DNA of 19,648 nucleotides from JAIBJP01 sp036506175 (GTDB lineage: Bacteria; Actinomycetota; Thermoleophilia; Gaiellales; Gaiellaceae): assembly GCA_036506175.1 (NCBI GenBank), contig DASXSE010000011.1:1-19648 (forward strand), read 5' to 3'. Both the position numbers and the translations under genes were made by a program. How positions within the stretch are numbered: the first letter of the stretch is position 1; every line of letters starts with the position of its first letter. Shown here one piece after another: positions 1 through 7,338 of the stretch. A model generated the notes under the pieces. It ran no database searches. It saw nothing but the letters and a program-made list of their open reading frames with translations, and was not told the DNA's origin.

Positions 1-669
1 CGCCACGCACTCCTTCAGAGTTTCAAGCTCGCCGGAGCGGACGTCCTCATCGCCGTCCCGCTCGGCGTCATGCTCGCCCTCGGTCTCGCCCGGTGGCACG
101 GACACGGCTCGGGGGCCTCGAACTTCATCATGCTCTTCCCGCTCGTGACGCCCGAGATCGTCATGGGCGTCTCGCTCCTGCTCGTCTTCTCGCACATCTT
201 CACGTTCATCCACACCGGGACCTTCGCTCAGATCCTCGGGCACGTGACGTTCTCGATCTCGTTTGTGGTGGTCATCGTGCGCGGGCGCCTCCTCTCGATC
301 GGTAGGCAGTACGAGGAGGCGGCAGCCGATCTCGGCGCATCTCCGACAGTCGCGCTAACGCGGGTCCTCCTTCCGCTCTTGACCCCTGCGATCGTCGCCT
401 CGGCGGCAGTCGTCTTCGCCATCTCTGCCGACGACTTCGTCATCAGCCAGTGGCTCTCGAAGGGCGGCGGCACGGACACGGTCCCGATCAGGATCTACGC
501 CGCAACGAGGGCGGCACCCTTGCCATCCGTGAACGCGATCGCGACCATCATGATGATCTCGACGCTCCTCATCGTCACGCTCGGCTTCGTCGTGTGGCGC
601 TTCTTCACGCGCGGCGAGCGCCGAGCCGGCGAGAAGATGGGGCGCGACCTCACCCTCTTCGCCGAATAG
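1..669 (+). CDS. ABC importer inner-membrane permease, PotC-like (5' truncated)
   Basis: The reading frame is open from base 1, so the start lies upstream and only about 222 C-terminal residues are present. The visible protein has several hydrophobic membrane segments. It carries the EAA loop that contacts the ATPase (EEAAADLGAS, then a leucine-rich stretch ending PLLTP), placing it in the BPD-type permease family. The best resemblance is to PotC/YdcV permeases of polyamine or Fe(III)-type importers, including the late FxISxW-type region (DDFVISQW). Its stop is followed after 2 nt by the ATPase start, so the two form an operon. A second permease and a binding protein are expected upstream of the window. 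The substrate cannot be read from the sequence; polyamine-like or quaternary-amine compounds are an inference from family and neighbours. Confidence 0.88.
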   Translation, partial: RHALLQSFKLAGADVLIAVPLGVMLALGLARWHGHGSGASNFIMLFPLVTPEIVMGVSLLLVFSHIFTFIHTGTFAQILGHVTFSISFVVVIVRGRLLSIGRQYEEAAADLGASPTVALTRVLLPLLTPAIVASAAVVFAISADDFVISQWLSKGGGTDTVPIRIYAATRAAPLPSVNAIATIMMISTLLIVTLGFVVWRFFTRGERRAGEKMGRDLTLFAE

Positions 670-671
670 CG

Positions 672-1784
672 ATGGCGCGCGGCGAGATTCAGCTCGTGGA
701 GCTCACGAAGCGGTTCGCGGAGGTGACCGCGGTCAACTCGGTCGACCTGGACATCCCCGGCGCAGAGTTCTTCTCACTCCTCGGGCCCTCGGGGTGCGGC
801 AAAACGACGACGCTGCGCCTCATCGCCGGATTCGAGCAGCCCACCGAGGGCCGCATCCTGCTCGACGGCGCCGACGTCGCGTACACGCCCCCACACCGCC
901 GCAACGTCAACACCGTCTTCCAGAACTACGCCCTCTTCCCGCACCTGAACGTCTTCGACAACATCGCGTTTGGGCTCCGGCGCGCGAAACGCCCGCGAGA
1001 CGAGATCCGCCAGCGCGTCGCGCGGGCACTCGAGCTCGTGCAGCTGAGCGGCTACGAGCGGCGCAAGTCGTCGGAGCTCTCCGGCGGTCAGCAGCAACGC
1101 GTCGCCCTCGCGCGCGCCCTCGTCCTCAACCCGGCCGTTCTCCTCCTCGACGAGCCGCTCGGCGCCCTCGACGCCAAGCTGCGCAAGGCGCTGCAGATCG
1201 AGCTGAAGGCGCTCCAGCAGGAGGTGGGCATCACCTTCCTCTACGTCACCCACGACCAGGAGGAGGCTTTGACGATGTCCGACCGCCTCGCGGTCATGAA
1301 CGGGGGGCGCGTCGAACAGGTCGGGGCGCCGCAGGACGTCTACGAGGAACCGGAGACGATCTTCGTCGCCGACTTCCTCGGCGTCTCGAACCTCATGGAC
1401 GCGACGGCGAAGGGCGCGCGGGACGGCCATTGCGAGGTCGCCGTCGAGCAGTACGAGTTCGAGGCGCAGGCGGGCGACAGCACAGTCACCGGACCGGCGA
1501 AGATCGTCATCCGTCCGGAGCGAGTCGAGCTCGAGCCGCACGGCTCGCCCTCGGGCCCGAACCGCCTTCCCGGGATGGTCGAGCGCCTCGTCTACGTCGG
1601 CTCGGCCGTCCAGGTGATCGTCCGTGCGGCGACGGGCGAGGCGCTTCAGGCGCTCGTCCAGAACACTGGACGGCGGCTTCCTTACGAGCAGGGGACGCCT
1701 GTCCAGGTGCACCTCCCTGCCGAGGCGCTGCGCGTCCTCCCGGCCCCGGCACAGCAGGAGCCCGAGCCGGCCCCACAGGGCTAG
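672..1784 (+). CDS. ABC importer ATPase, PotA-like
   Basis: 370-residue nucleotide-binding subunit that would power the upstream permease. Visible motifs are Walker A GPSGCGKTT (residues 38-46), Q-loop Gln84, signature LSGGQ (136-140), Walker B VLLLDE (156-161) and the switch His194 in YVTHDQEEA. The C-terminal part (about 280-365) is a TOBE-type regulatory domain, which gives the length typical of PotA/FbpC/UgpC importers rather than exporters. The ATG lies 2 nt after the permease stop. A longer in-frame extension exists upstream but overlaps the permease and is not family-like. The family is certain and the transported substrate is not. Confidence 0.93.
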   Translation: MARGEIQLVELTKRFAEVTAVNSVDLDIPGAEFFSLLGPSGCGKTTTLRLIAGFEQPTEGRILLDGADVAYTPPHRRNVNTVFQNYALFPHLNVFDNIAFGLRRAKRPRDEIRQRVARALELVQLSGYERRKSSELSGGQQQRVALARALVLNPAVLLLDEPLGALDAKLRKALQIELKALQQEVGITFLYVTHDQEEALTMSDRLAVMNGGRVEQVGAPQDVYEEPETIFVADFLGVSNLMDATAKGARDGHCEVAVEQYEFEAQAGDSTVTGPAKIVIRPERVELEPHGSPSGPNRLPGMVERLVYVGSAVQVIVRAATGEALQALVQNTGRRLPYEQGTPVQVHLPAEALRVLPAPAQQEPEPAPQG

Positions 1785-1785
1785 C

Positions 1786-2184
1786 GTGCACGAGAAGGAG
1801 ATCGAGATCCGCTGGCGGGACCTCGACGCTTACGGCCACGTCAACAATGCCGTCTACCTCACGTACCTCGAGGAGGTCCGCGACGAGTGGCTGGAGCGCA
1901 CGCTCGATTCGGAGGAGGTGCTCTGGGACTACGTCATCGCGCGCGTCGCCGTCGACTTCCGCCGCGAGCTGACGCAGGCCGACGACACGGTCGTTGCGCG
2001 CTGCACCCTGCAGCGGGTCGGCAACTCGAGTGTGACCACCCGCGAAGAGCTCCTCGTCGGGCAGGAGGTGGCCGCCGAGGCCGAGGTCGTCCTAGTGGCG
2101 CGCGACCGCACAACGGGTCGCTCCAGGCCCCTGTCAGAGCCGGAAAGGTCCGCGCTAAACCGCCAGCTCGATGCGCCCGCTTAG
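1786..2184 (+). CDS. Hotdog-fold acyl-CoA thioesterase (4HBT/YbgC family)
   Basis: 132-residue single-domain hotdog protein starting at GTG one base after the ATPase stop (TAG-C-GTG), so it is translationally linked to the transporter. The N-terminus has the family signature RDLDAYGHVNNAVYLTYLEE, in which Asp14 matches the catalytic acid of 4-hydroxybenzoyl-CoA thioesterase/YbgC-type enzymes and GHVNN is the start of the long central helix. It should hydrolyse an acyl-CoA thioester in the cytoplasm. With two acyl-CoA dehydrogenases and a CoA ligase nearby, it may release a pathway product from CoA or rescue trapped CoA. Betainyl-CoA thioesterases of carnitine catabolism also belong to this fold, which is suggestive but not specific. 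Confidence 0.87.
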   Translation: MHEKEIEIRWRDLDAYGHVNNAVYLTYLEEVRDEWLERTLDSEEVLWDYVIARVAVDFRRELTQADDTVVARCTLQRVGNSSVTTREELLVGQEVAAEAEVVLVARDRTTGRSRPLSEPERSALNRQLDAPA

Positions 2185-2187
2185 AAT
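2182..2187 (+). promoter_or_regulatory. Putative -10 box (TAGAAT) for leaderless acyl-CoA dehydrogenase mRNA
   Basis: TAGAAT matches 5 of 6 bases of the -10 consensus and ends 6 nt before the GTG at 2194. That would place transcription start at or very near the start codon. It overlaps the thioesterase stop codon. No convincing -35 is visible. Confidence 0.4.
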
Positions 2188-2193
2188 TTTCCG

Positions 2194-3363
2194 GTGATCG
2201 TCCCGGAGCTCTCCGCCGAGGTGCTCGCGTTGAAGGAGCGTGCGCGTCGCTTCGTCGAAGAGGAGCTCTACCCAGCGGAGGAGCGAATCGCCGAGCGCGG
2301 TTCGGTCGACCATGACGAGGTCCACGCGCTGAAGGACAAGGCGCGCGCGGCCGGCTTCTCCAATTACAACCTCCCCGCCGAATACGGCGGGCCCGACCTC
2401 CCCATGCTCGCCCAGGTGGCGATCGAGGAGGAAGGCGGCAAGGCCACCAACGGTCTGGGTTTCATCGTCTGCGAGCGTGCCCCCCGGGAGCTGCTCGAGC
2501 TGGCGAACGAGGATCAGATCGAGCGCTACGCCAAGCCCGTCCTCCGCCACGAGCGCATGGAGGCCTGGGCCGTCACGGAGCCGGGCGCCGGCTCAGACGT
2601 GAACGCCATCGAAGCGACCGCGAGCCGCGACGGAGACGCGTGGGTCCTGAACGGAGAGAAGTGGTTCGTAACCGGCGGGGACAAGGCCGATTTCTTCATC
2701 GTCCTGGCCTGGGCGGAGGGTGAGCAGACGCTCTTCCTCGTGGACAAGGACACCCCCGGCGTGCGGCTGGTGCGCACGCCGCGCTTCATGCACGACCCGT
2801 ATCTCTACGCCCATCCGGAGTTCCGATTCGAGGACTGCCGCGTGCCCGAAGTCAACAGAATCACGGGCGGCGGCAGCGAGGGTGCGCGCAAGTGGTTCAC
2901 GGTCGAACGGCTCATGATCGCCGCCCGCTGTTGCGGCGCAGCCGAGCGTTTAATCGAGCTGTCAAGGGCTTTTTCGACCAGTCGCCATGCCTTCGGAGCC
3001 AGTATTTCCCAATTCCAAGGGGTACAATTCCCCTTGGCGGACTCGCTCACCGAGCTCGCAGCGGCGCGATTACTCACTTACCACGCCGCCCACGAGTTCG
3101 ACGTGAACCCGGACGCCAAGATCGTCCATGGAAAGGCGGCGATGGCGAAGCTCTATGCATCCGAAATGGCGGGACGGGTCGCCGACAGGGCGGTCCAGAT
3201 CCTCGGGGGGAGGGGTTACATGCAGGAGAACCCTGCCGAGCGCCACTTCCGAGAGCTCCGCGTCGATCGCATCTGGGAGGGGACGAGCGAGATCCAGCGC
3301 GTGATCATCGCCGGGGGCCTCTTGAAGCGCGGGATCGCGCCGTACGCGGGGTGGAACGCATGA
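2194..3363 (+). CDS. Acyl-CoA dehydrogenase (FAD)
   Basis: 389-residue flavoprotein of normal length for the family, catalysing alpha,beta-dehydrogenation of an acyl-CoA with electrons passed to ETF. Family landmarks are the substrate/FAD loop TEPGAGSD, the C-terminal FAD-binding segment SRHAFGASISQFQGVQF, the QILGGRGYM motif, and the catalytic base Glu362 in IWEGTSEIQ, at the MCAD-type position. The GTG start has no SD but follows a TAGAAT box by 6 nt. The stop overlaps the Rieske ATG (ATGA), so the two are translationally coupled. Bases 2951-3030 are unusually AT-rich with rare codons and carry a perfect hairpin (see the repeat entry). The acyl substrate is unknown. Confidence 0.93.
   Translation: MIVPELSAEVLALKERARRFVEEELYPAEERIAERGSVDHDEVHALKDKARAAGFSNYNLPAEYGGPDLPMLAQVAIEEEGGKATNGLGFIVCERAPRELLELANEDQIERYAKPVLRHERMEAWAVTEPGAGSDVNAIEATASRDGDAWVLNGEKWFVTGGDKADFFIVLAWAEGEQTLFLVDKDTPGVRLVRTPRFMHDPYLYAHPEFRFEDCRVPEVNRITGGGSEGARKWFTVERLMIAARCCGAAERLIELSRAFSTSRHAFGASISQFQGVQFPLADSLTELAAARLLTYHAAHEFDVNPDAKIVHGKAAMAKLYASEMAGRVADRAVQILGGRGYMQENPAERHFRELRVDRIWEGTSEIQRVIIAGGLLKRGIAPYAGWNA
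3015..3037. repeat. Perfect 8-bp inverted repeat inside the acyl-CoA dehydrogenase gene
   Basis: CCAAGGGG, a 7-nt AT-rich loop (TACAATT), then CCCCTTGG. It lies in a patch where I count 40 G/C in 80 bases (2951-3030), against 41 in 60 for 2881-2940. It encodes the conserved FQGVQFPL part of the protein, so it is not an insertion. No T-tract follows it. Confidence 0.7.
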
Positions 3364-4466
3364 TCGTCGATACCGAGGAACTGCGGAGGTCGATGGCCGG
3401 CGGCGCCACGCTGCCCGCCGAGTGGTACTACGACCCCGCGATCCTGCGACTCGAACAGGAGCGCATCTTCCGGCGGAGCTGGCACTACGCCGGCCGCGCG
3501 GACGAGGTCGCGAAACCGGGGAGCTGGTTTTCGTGCTTCGCCGGAACGATTCCCGTCGTCGTCACGCGCGACCAAGAGGACACGCTGAACGCCTTCGTCA
3601 ACGTCTGCCGCCATCGCGGTCACGTGATCGCCACCGGCGCGGGTCAGCGCCAGACGCTGCAGTGCGGTTACCACGCCTGGACCTACGGACTGGACGGCAA
3701 GCTGCGCGTCGCGCCGCGCTCCGAGCGCGAGGCGGACTTCGATCCCGAGCACTTCTCGCTCCTGCGCGTGCAGATCGGGGGTTGGGGTCCGCTCCTCTTC
3801 GTCAATCCGGATCTGGACGCACCCCCGCTCGACACGGCCCTCGGAAAGCTCCCCGAGCACGTCGCAGCGAGCGGTATGGACGTCGACCGACTCCGCTTCC
3901 GGGAGCGGCGCGAGTGGCACATCGAGGCCGACTGGAAGATCGCCATGGAGAACTACCTCGAGTGCTACCACTGCCCCGTCGCGCATCCCGGCTTCAGCAA
4001 GGTCATCGACGTCGACCCCGATGCGTACAAGCTGACCTTCGACGGCCTCGTCTCGAGCCAGTACGGCACCCCACGGGAGGCGGCGCTGCGGGGCGACGCG
4101 CATCTTCCGTACGACGCGCGCGGCGAGATCGTGCAGGCGCAATACCACATGCTTTGGCCGACGACGACGTTCAACATCGAGGCCGGCCGCGGCAATCTCT
4201 CGGTCGACATGACGCGCCCCAACGGACCCGGCAAGTCGATCGGGACGACCGACTACTTCTTCTACGACGACGTGCCCGACCACACCGCCCGAGCGATGAT
4301 GGAGTTCGCGATGCAGGTCGGGCGGGAGGACAGCGGTCTCGTCGAGGCGGTCCAGCGCGGGCTCGACTCGGGAATGGTGACGCAGGGACGGCTCCTCCTC
4401 TCGAGCGAGCACCTGATCCAGCACTTCCAGGGCCTCGTCTTCGACGCTCTCACCGCGACGGAATAG
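3360..4466 (+). CDS. Rieske non-heme iron oxygenase, alpha subunit (CntA/GbcA-like)
   Basis: 368-residue oxygenase component. The N-terminal Rieske [2Fe-2S] domain has ligands Cys83/His85 (CRHRGH) and Cys102/His105 (CGYHAW). The C-terminal catalytic domain has the mononuclear iron site His204 and His209 in ECYHCPVAHP, with a probable third ligand Asp324 in GREDSGLVEAVQRGL. The residue bridging the two metal centres is Glu201 rather than the usual Asp. This is the arrangement known for carnitine oxygenase CntA and seen in related quaternary-amine demethylases such as GbcA and stachydrine demethylase. N-demethylation or hydroxylation of a quaternary ammonium compound is therefore an inference; an aromatic substrate remains possible. 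It starts at ATGA overlapping the acyl-CoA dehydrogenase stop. No ferredoxin or reductase partner is in the window, so electrons must come from elsewhere. Confidence 0.92.
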   Translation: MIVDTEELRRSMAGGATLPAEWYYDPAILRLEQERIFRRSWHYAGRADEVAKPGSWFSCFAGTIPVVVTRDQEDTLNAFVNVCRHRGHVIATGAGQRQTLQCGYHAWTYGLDGKLRVAPRSEREADFDPEHFSLLRVQIGGWGPLLFVNPDLDAPPLDTALGKLPEHVAASGMDVDRLRFRERREWHIEADWKIAMENYLECYHCPVAHPGFSKVIDVDPDAYKLTFDGLVSSQYGTPREAALRGDAHLPYDARGEIVQAQYHMLWPTTTFNIEAGRGNLSVDMTRPNGPGKSIGTTDYFFYDDVPDHTARAMMEFAMQVGREDSGLVEAVQRGLDSGMVTQGRLLLSSEHLIQHFQGLVFDALTATE

Positions 4467-5273
4467 CTAGCGGACTTGCTTGCCGAGCGCGGGGAGGTAA
4501 CCCTCCTGCTCGAGCCAGTGTCCGCCGTCGATGGTCAGCGTCTCGCCGGTGATGTAGCTAGCGTAGGGTGAGAGCAGCGCGGCCGCCCAGAGGGCGACTT
4601 CATCGGGGCTCGCCAAACGGCCTAGCGGAACTGTCGCGGCCACGCGTGCCCGGTCCTCCTCTGTTGGCCAGAGGGCGGCGCCTGCGCCTTCGGTGTCGGT
4701 GGGCCCCGGGCAGATGCAGTTGACGCGGATGTTGTGCGCCGCCCATTCGACGGCCAAGGTCTTCGTCATCACTTGCACGCCGGCCTTGGCGGCGGCCGAG
4801 TGGATCGTCCCGGGGCCGCCCGTCCAGGCGTAGCTGGCGATGACACTGAGGATCGCGCCACCGTCGCCCTGCTCGATCATCCGCTTGCCCGCGGCGCGGG
4901 AGCACAGGAAAGACCCGTCGAGGACGATCCCGATTACCGCCCGCCAGCCGTTCGGCGACAAGTCCTCGGCGCGCACGACGAAGTTCCCCGCCGCGTTGTT
5001 GACAAGCAGATCCACCCGGCCGAAGCGCTCGACGGTTGCCGCAACGAGCGCGTCAACGGCGTCGGGCTCGCGAACGTCGGTGGGTTGAGCGAGTGCATGA
5101 CCGCCCGCGGCCTCGATCAGGGACACCGTTTCGTCGAGCGGCTCCGGCCGGCGTCCGGCGACCGCGACCGAGGCTCCGAGCCTCGCGACCTCCACTGCGA
5201 TCGCGCGCCCGAGCCCGCTGCCTCCACCGGTGACGATCGCGGCCCGGCCGTCGAAGGTTCCGTCAGGAAGCAA
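4467..5273 (-). CDS. Short-chain dehydrogenase/reductase, 2,4-dienoyl-CoA-reductase-like
   Basis: 268-residue Rossmann-fold SDR with cofactor motif TGGGSGLG (15-22) and NNAAGNF (92-98). The usual YxxxK is absent: that position reads SAAAK. The SDR-type 2,4-dienoyl-CoA reductase (DECR) set is present instead: Asn97, Tyr148 (ASYAWTGG), Ser159 and Lys163, with the same 51/11/4 residue spacing I recall for mitochondrial DECR1. PGPTDTEG also fits DECR. It probably reduces an unsaturated enoyl- or dienoyl-CoA with NADPH. I chose the TTG at 5273, which has GGGAGG 6 nt upstream and overlaps the synthetase stop by 11 nt. An ATG at 5312 would add 13 residues but has no SD. Its stop abuts the Rieske stop (TAGCTA) with no gap. 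Confidence 0.88.
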   Translation of the reverse strand: MLPDGTFDGRAAIVTGGGSGLGRAIAVEVARLGASVAVAGRRPEPLDETVSLIEAAGGHALAQPTDVREPDAVDALVAATVERFGRVDLLVNNAAGNFVVRAEDLSPNGWRAVIGIVLDGSFLCSRAAGKRMIEQGDGGAILSVIASYAWTGGPGTIHSAAAKAGVQVMTKTLAVEWAAHNIRVNCICPGPTDTEGAGAALWPTEEDRARVAATVPLGRLASPDEVALWAAALLSPYASYITGETLTIDGGHWLEQEGYLPALGKQVR

Positions 5274-7338
5274 GGGCTGCCTCCCTTCCTTCTCCCAGGA
5301 CGATGCGCGCATCGAGGCCCAGAGCGCCGTCCGGGCGCACGAGCAGTGGATTGATCTCCACCTCGTCGATCTCCGGATGCTCCGCGGCTACGCGGGACAG
5401 AGCGGCAGTCGCTTTGGCCGCCGCCTCCAGGTCGAGCTGGGGACGGCCCCGGGCGCCGCTGAGCAGCGGCGCGCCGCGCAGCGACAAGATGAGCCGCTCG
5501 GCGGCAGCTTCGTCGACCGGCGCCAGAGCCACGGCGACGTCGCCCATGAGTTCCGTGTAGAGCCCGCCCATCCCGACGAGCGTAACCGGCCCGAACCGGG
5601 GGTCGCGGCGGGCCCCGACGATGAGCTCCAGGCCATCGGCTACGGATGCCGTCTGCTCGACGGAGTACGCTGCCGCTGACAGTGTTGCCATTTGAGACAA
5701 CTTTTCTTCGAGTGCCGTTGCGTCGGGAATACCGACAGCGACGCCACCTGCGTCCGACTTGTGCAGCTGACCGAGCGCCTTGAGCACGACCGGGTAGCCC
5801 ACTTCTGCAGCAGCGGCGAGGGCTTCTTGCGGGCTCGAGGCGCGGCGGGCCTGGGCAAACTCGACACCCGCGGCCTCCAGGAGCGCTCGTGCCTGCCAGT
5901 AGTCCGTTTCGTGGATCAGCTCACGAGCGGGCTCGGGAAAGTCGGGGACGCCCAGCGGATCGGCCTCGGCGGCCAGAACGAGGGCGGCGATCCCGTGAAG
6001 CGCTCCTTCGAGGTCGCGATAGACGGGCAAGCCTCCGGCGCGAAGAGCGTCGCCGGCCGCGGAGTGGAAATACATCGTCTGGACGACAAGCGGCTTATCG
6101 AGGTCGCGGGCCATTTGGGCCATGGCTTCTGCCGCTTCAACCTCACGCGCCGCGTGCTCCTCGGAGTAACCGCTGTAACCGCCGAAATAGCCTGTGAGGA
6201 AGACGAGGTCGTCCTCGGGAGCGCGCAGGAGGATCTCGACGACACGGGCGAAGTTGAAGACGTCACGCTCACCGCCCCCGGCGAGGTCGACCGGATTGCG
6301 AGTCGCCGCGGGCGGTGGGAGGAGCTCCGCAAGAGCAGCAGCGGTGTCGTCACCGAGCTCCGGAAGCTCGACGCCGTGCGCGGCGGCCAGGTCGGCCGCG
6401 ATCACGGTCGAGCCGCCGCCGTCGGCAACGACTGCCGCGCGTCGACCTGCCGGAACCGGCGCTGCAATCCGGGCAAAGGCGACGTCCACCAGCTCCTTGG
6501 GCGTTGCGACCCGCTGGATCCCGGCCGCCGCGCACGCGGCATCCACGGCCGCGAGATCGCTCACGAGCGCCCCGGTGTGCGATTTCGCCGCGCGGGCGCT
6601 GGCGGGCGTCCCCCCGCCGGCGAGCAGTAGAACCGGCTTTCCGCCCTCGACCGCACGCTGGGCAGCGCGTGCGAAGGCGCGCCCGTCCTTGAAGTCCTCG
6701 GAATAGACCGCAATCACCCGCGTCGGTTCGTGGGCAGCGAGATCTTCGATGAGCTCCGCGGCCTCGAGATCCGCCTGGTTGCCGATCGAGATGAACCGCG
6801 AGAAGCCGAGGCCGACGTCTTGCAGAAGCATGCCGACCTCCAGGGCAAGGTTTCCGCTCTGGGAGATCAGCCCGATGGGCCCCGCGGGGACCGAATCCGA
6901 GCTGAGATGGAGCTGCGAGCCGGCGTCGAAGATCCCGAGACAGTTGGGGCCCACGAGCACGGCACCGGCGGATCGCACCCGCTCGACGGCAGCGCGCTCG
7001 CGCGCGTGACCCGCAGGGCCGCTCTCGCCGAGGCCCGCGCTGATCACGACGAGCGCCTTCGCACCTGCCTCCACGGCTGAGTCCACCGCTTCGTCGAAGC
7101 CCTCGGCCGGCACCGTGATGACGACGAGCTCCGGGGCCTCCGGGAGTTCCGTCAATGACCGAAACGCCGCGTGACCGAGGATCTCGCCGGCGTTTCGGTT
7201 GACGAGGTAGACGGCACGGCGATCCTTCCCTTCCAGTGCGCCCTTCGACAGCCAGTGGCCCCACTTCCCCGGCGTGCCCGATGCCCCCACGATCGCGACC
7301 GAGCGAGGATCGAAGAGCGGCCTGAGGTCGCGTTTCAA
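5263..7338 (-). CDS. ADP-forming acyl-CoA synthetase (acetyl-CoA synthetase/ACD type, fused alpha-beta)
   Basis: 691-residue fused enzyme that interconverts an organic acid, CoA and ATP with acyl-CoA, ADP and phosphate. Domains in order are a CoA-binding Rossmann domain (about 5-130, VAIVGASGTPGKWG), a succinyl-CoA-ligase-like domain (about 150-290) with the phospho-histidine His254 in KSHTGAL, and an ATP-grasp domain (about 480-690) with LKALGQLHKSDAGGV and the terminal EINPLLV motif. The length matches fused ACD proteins. The likely start is TTG at 7338, whose last bases overlap the stop of the upstream acyl-CoA dehydrogenase (TTGA). A longer frame upstream reads antisense-like low-complexity sequence and is rejected. 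It probably activates the acid used by this gene cluster; the acid is not identifiable. Confidence 0.9.
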   Translation of the reverse strand: MKRDLRPLFDPRSVAIVGASGTPGKWGHWLSKGALEGKDRRAVYLVNRNAGEILGHAAFRSLTELPEAPELVVITVPAEGFDEAVDSAVEAGAKALVVISAGLGESGPAGHARERAAVERVRSAGAVLVGPNCLGIFDAGSQLHLSSDSVPAGPIGLISQSGNLALEVGMLLQDVGLGFSRFISIGNQADLEAAELIEDLAAHEPTRVIAVYSEDFKDGRAFARAAQRAVEGGKPVLLLAGGGTPASARAAKSHTGALVSDLAAVDAACAAAGIQRVATPKELVDVAFARIAAPVPAGRRAAVVADGGGSTVIAADLAAAHGVELPELGDDTAAALAELLPPPAATRNPVDLAGGGERDVFNFARVVEILLRAPEDDLVFLTGYFGGYSGYSEEHAAREVEAAEAMAQMARDLDKPLVVQTMYFHSAAGDALRAGGLPVYRDLEGALHGIAALVLAAEADPLGVPDFPEPARELIHETDYWQARALLEAAGVEFAQARRASSPQEALAAAAEVGYPVVLKALGQLHKSDAGGVAVGIPDATALEEKLSQMATLSAAAYSVEQTASVADGLELIVGARRDPRFGPVTLVGMGGLYTELMGDVAVALAPVDEAAAERLILSLRGAPLLSGARGRPQLDLEAAAKATAALSRVAAEHPEIDEVEINPLLVRPDGALGLDARIVLGEGREAALAS

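Noticed and set aside
774..1712. Long open frame (312 codons) on the minus strand opposite the PotA-like ATPase
   Set aside because: It is a codon shadow in high-GC DNA: arginine- and leucine-rich with no domain, while the plus strand encodes an ATPase with all motifs.
3216..4424. 402-codon minus-strand frame opposite the Rieske oxygenase
   Set aside because: Low-complexity translation with no motif. The plus-strand frame carries both iron sites.
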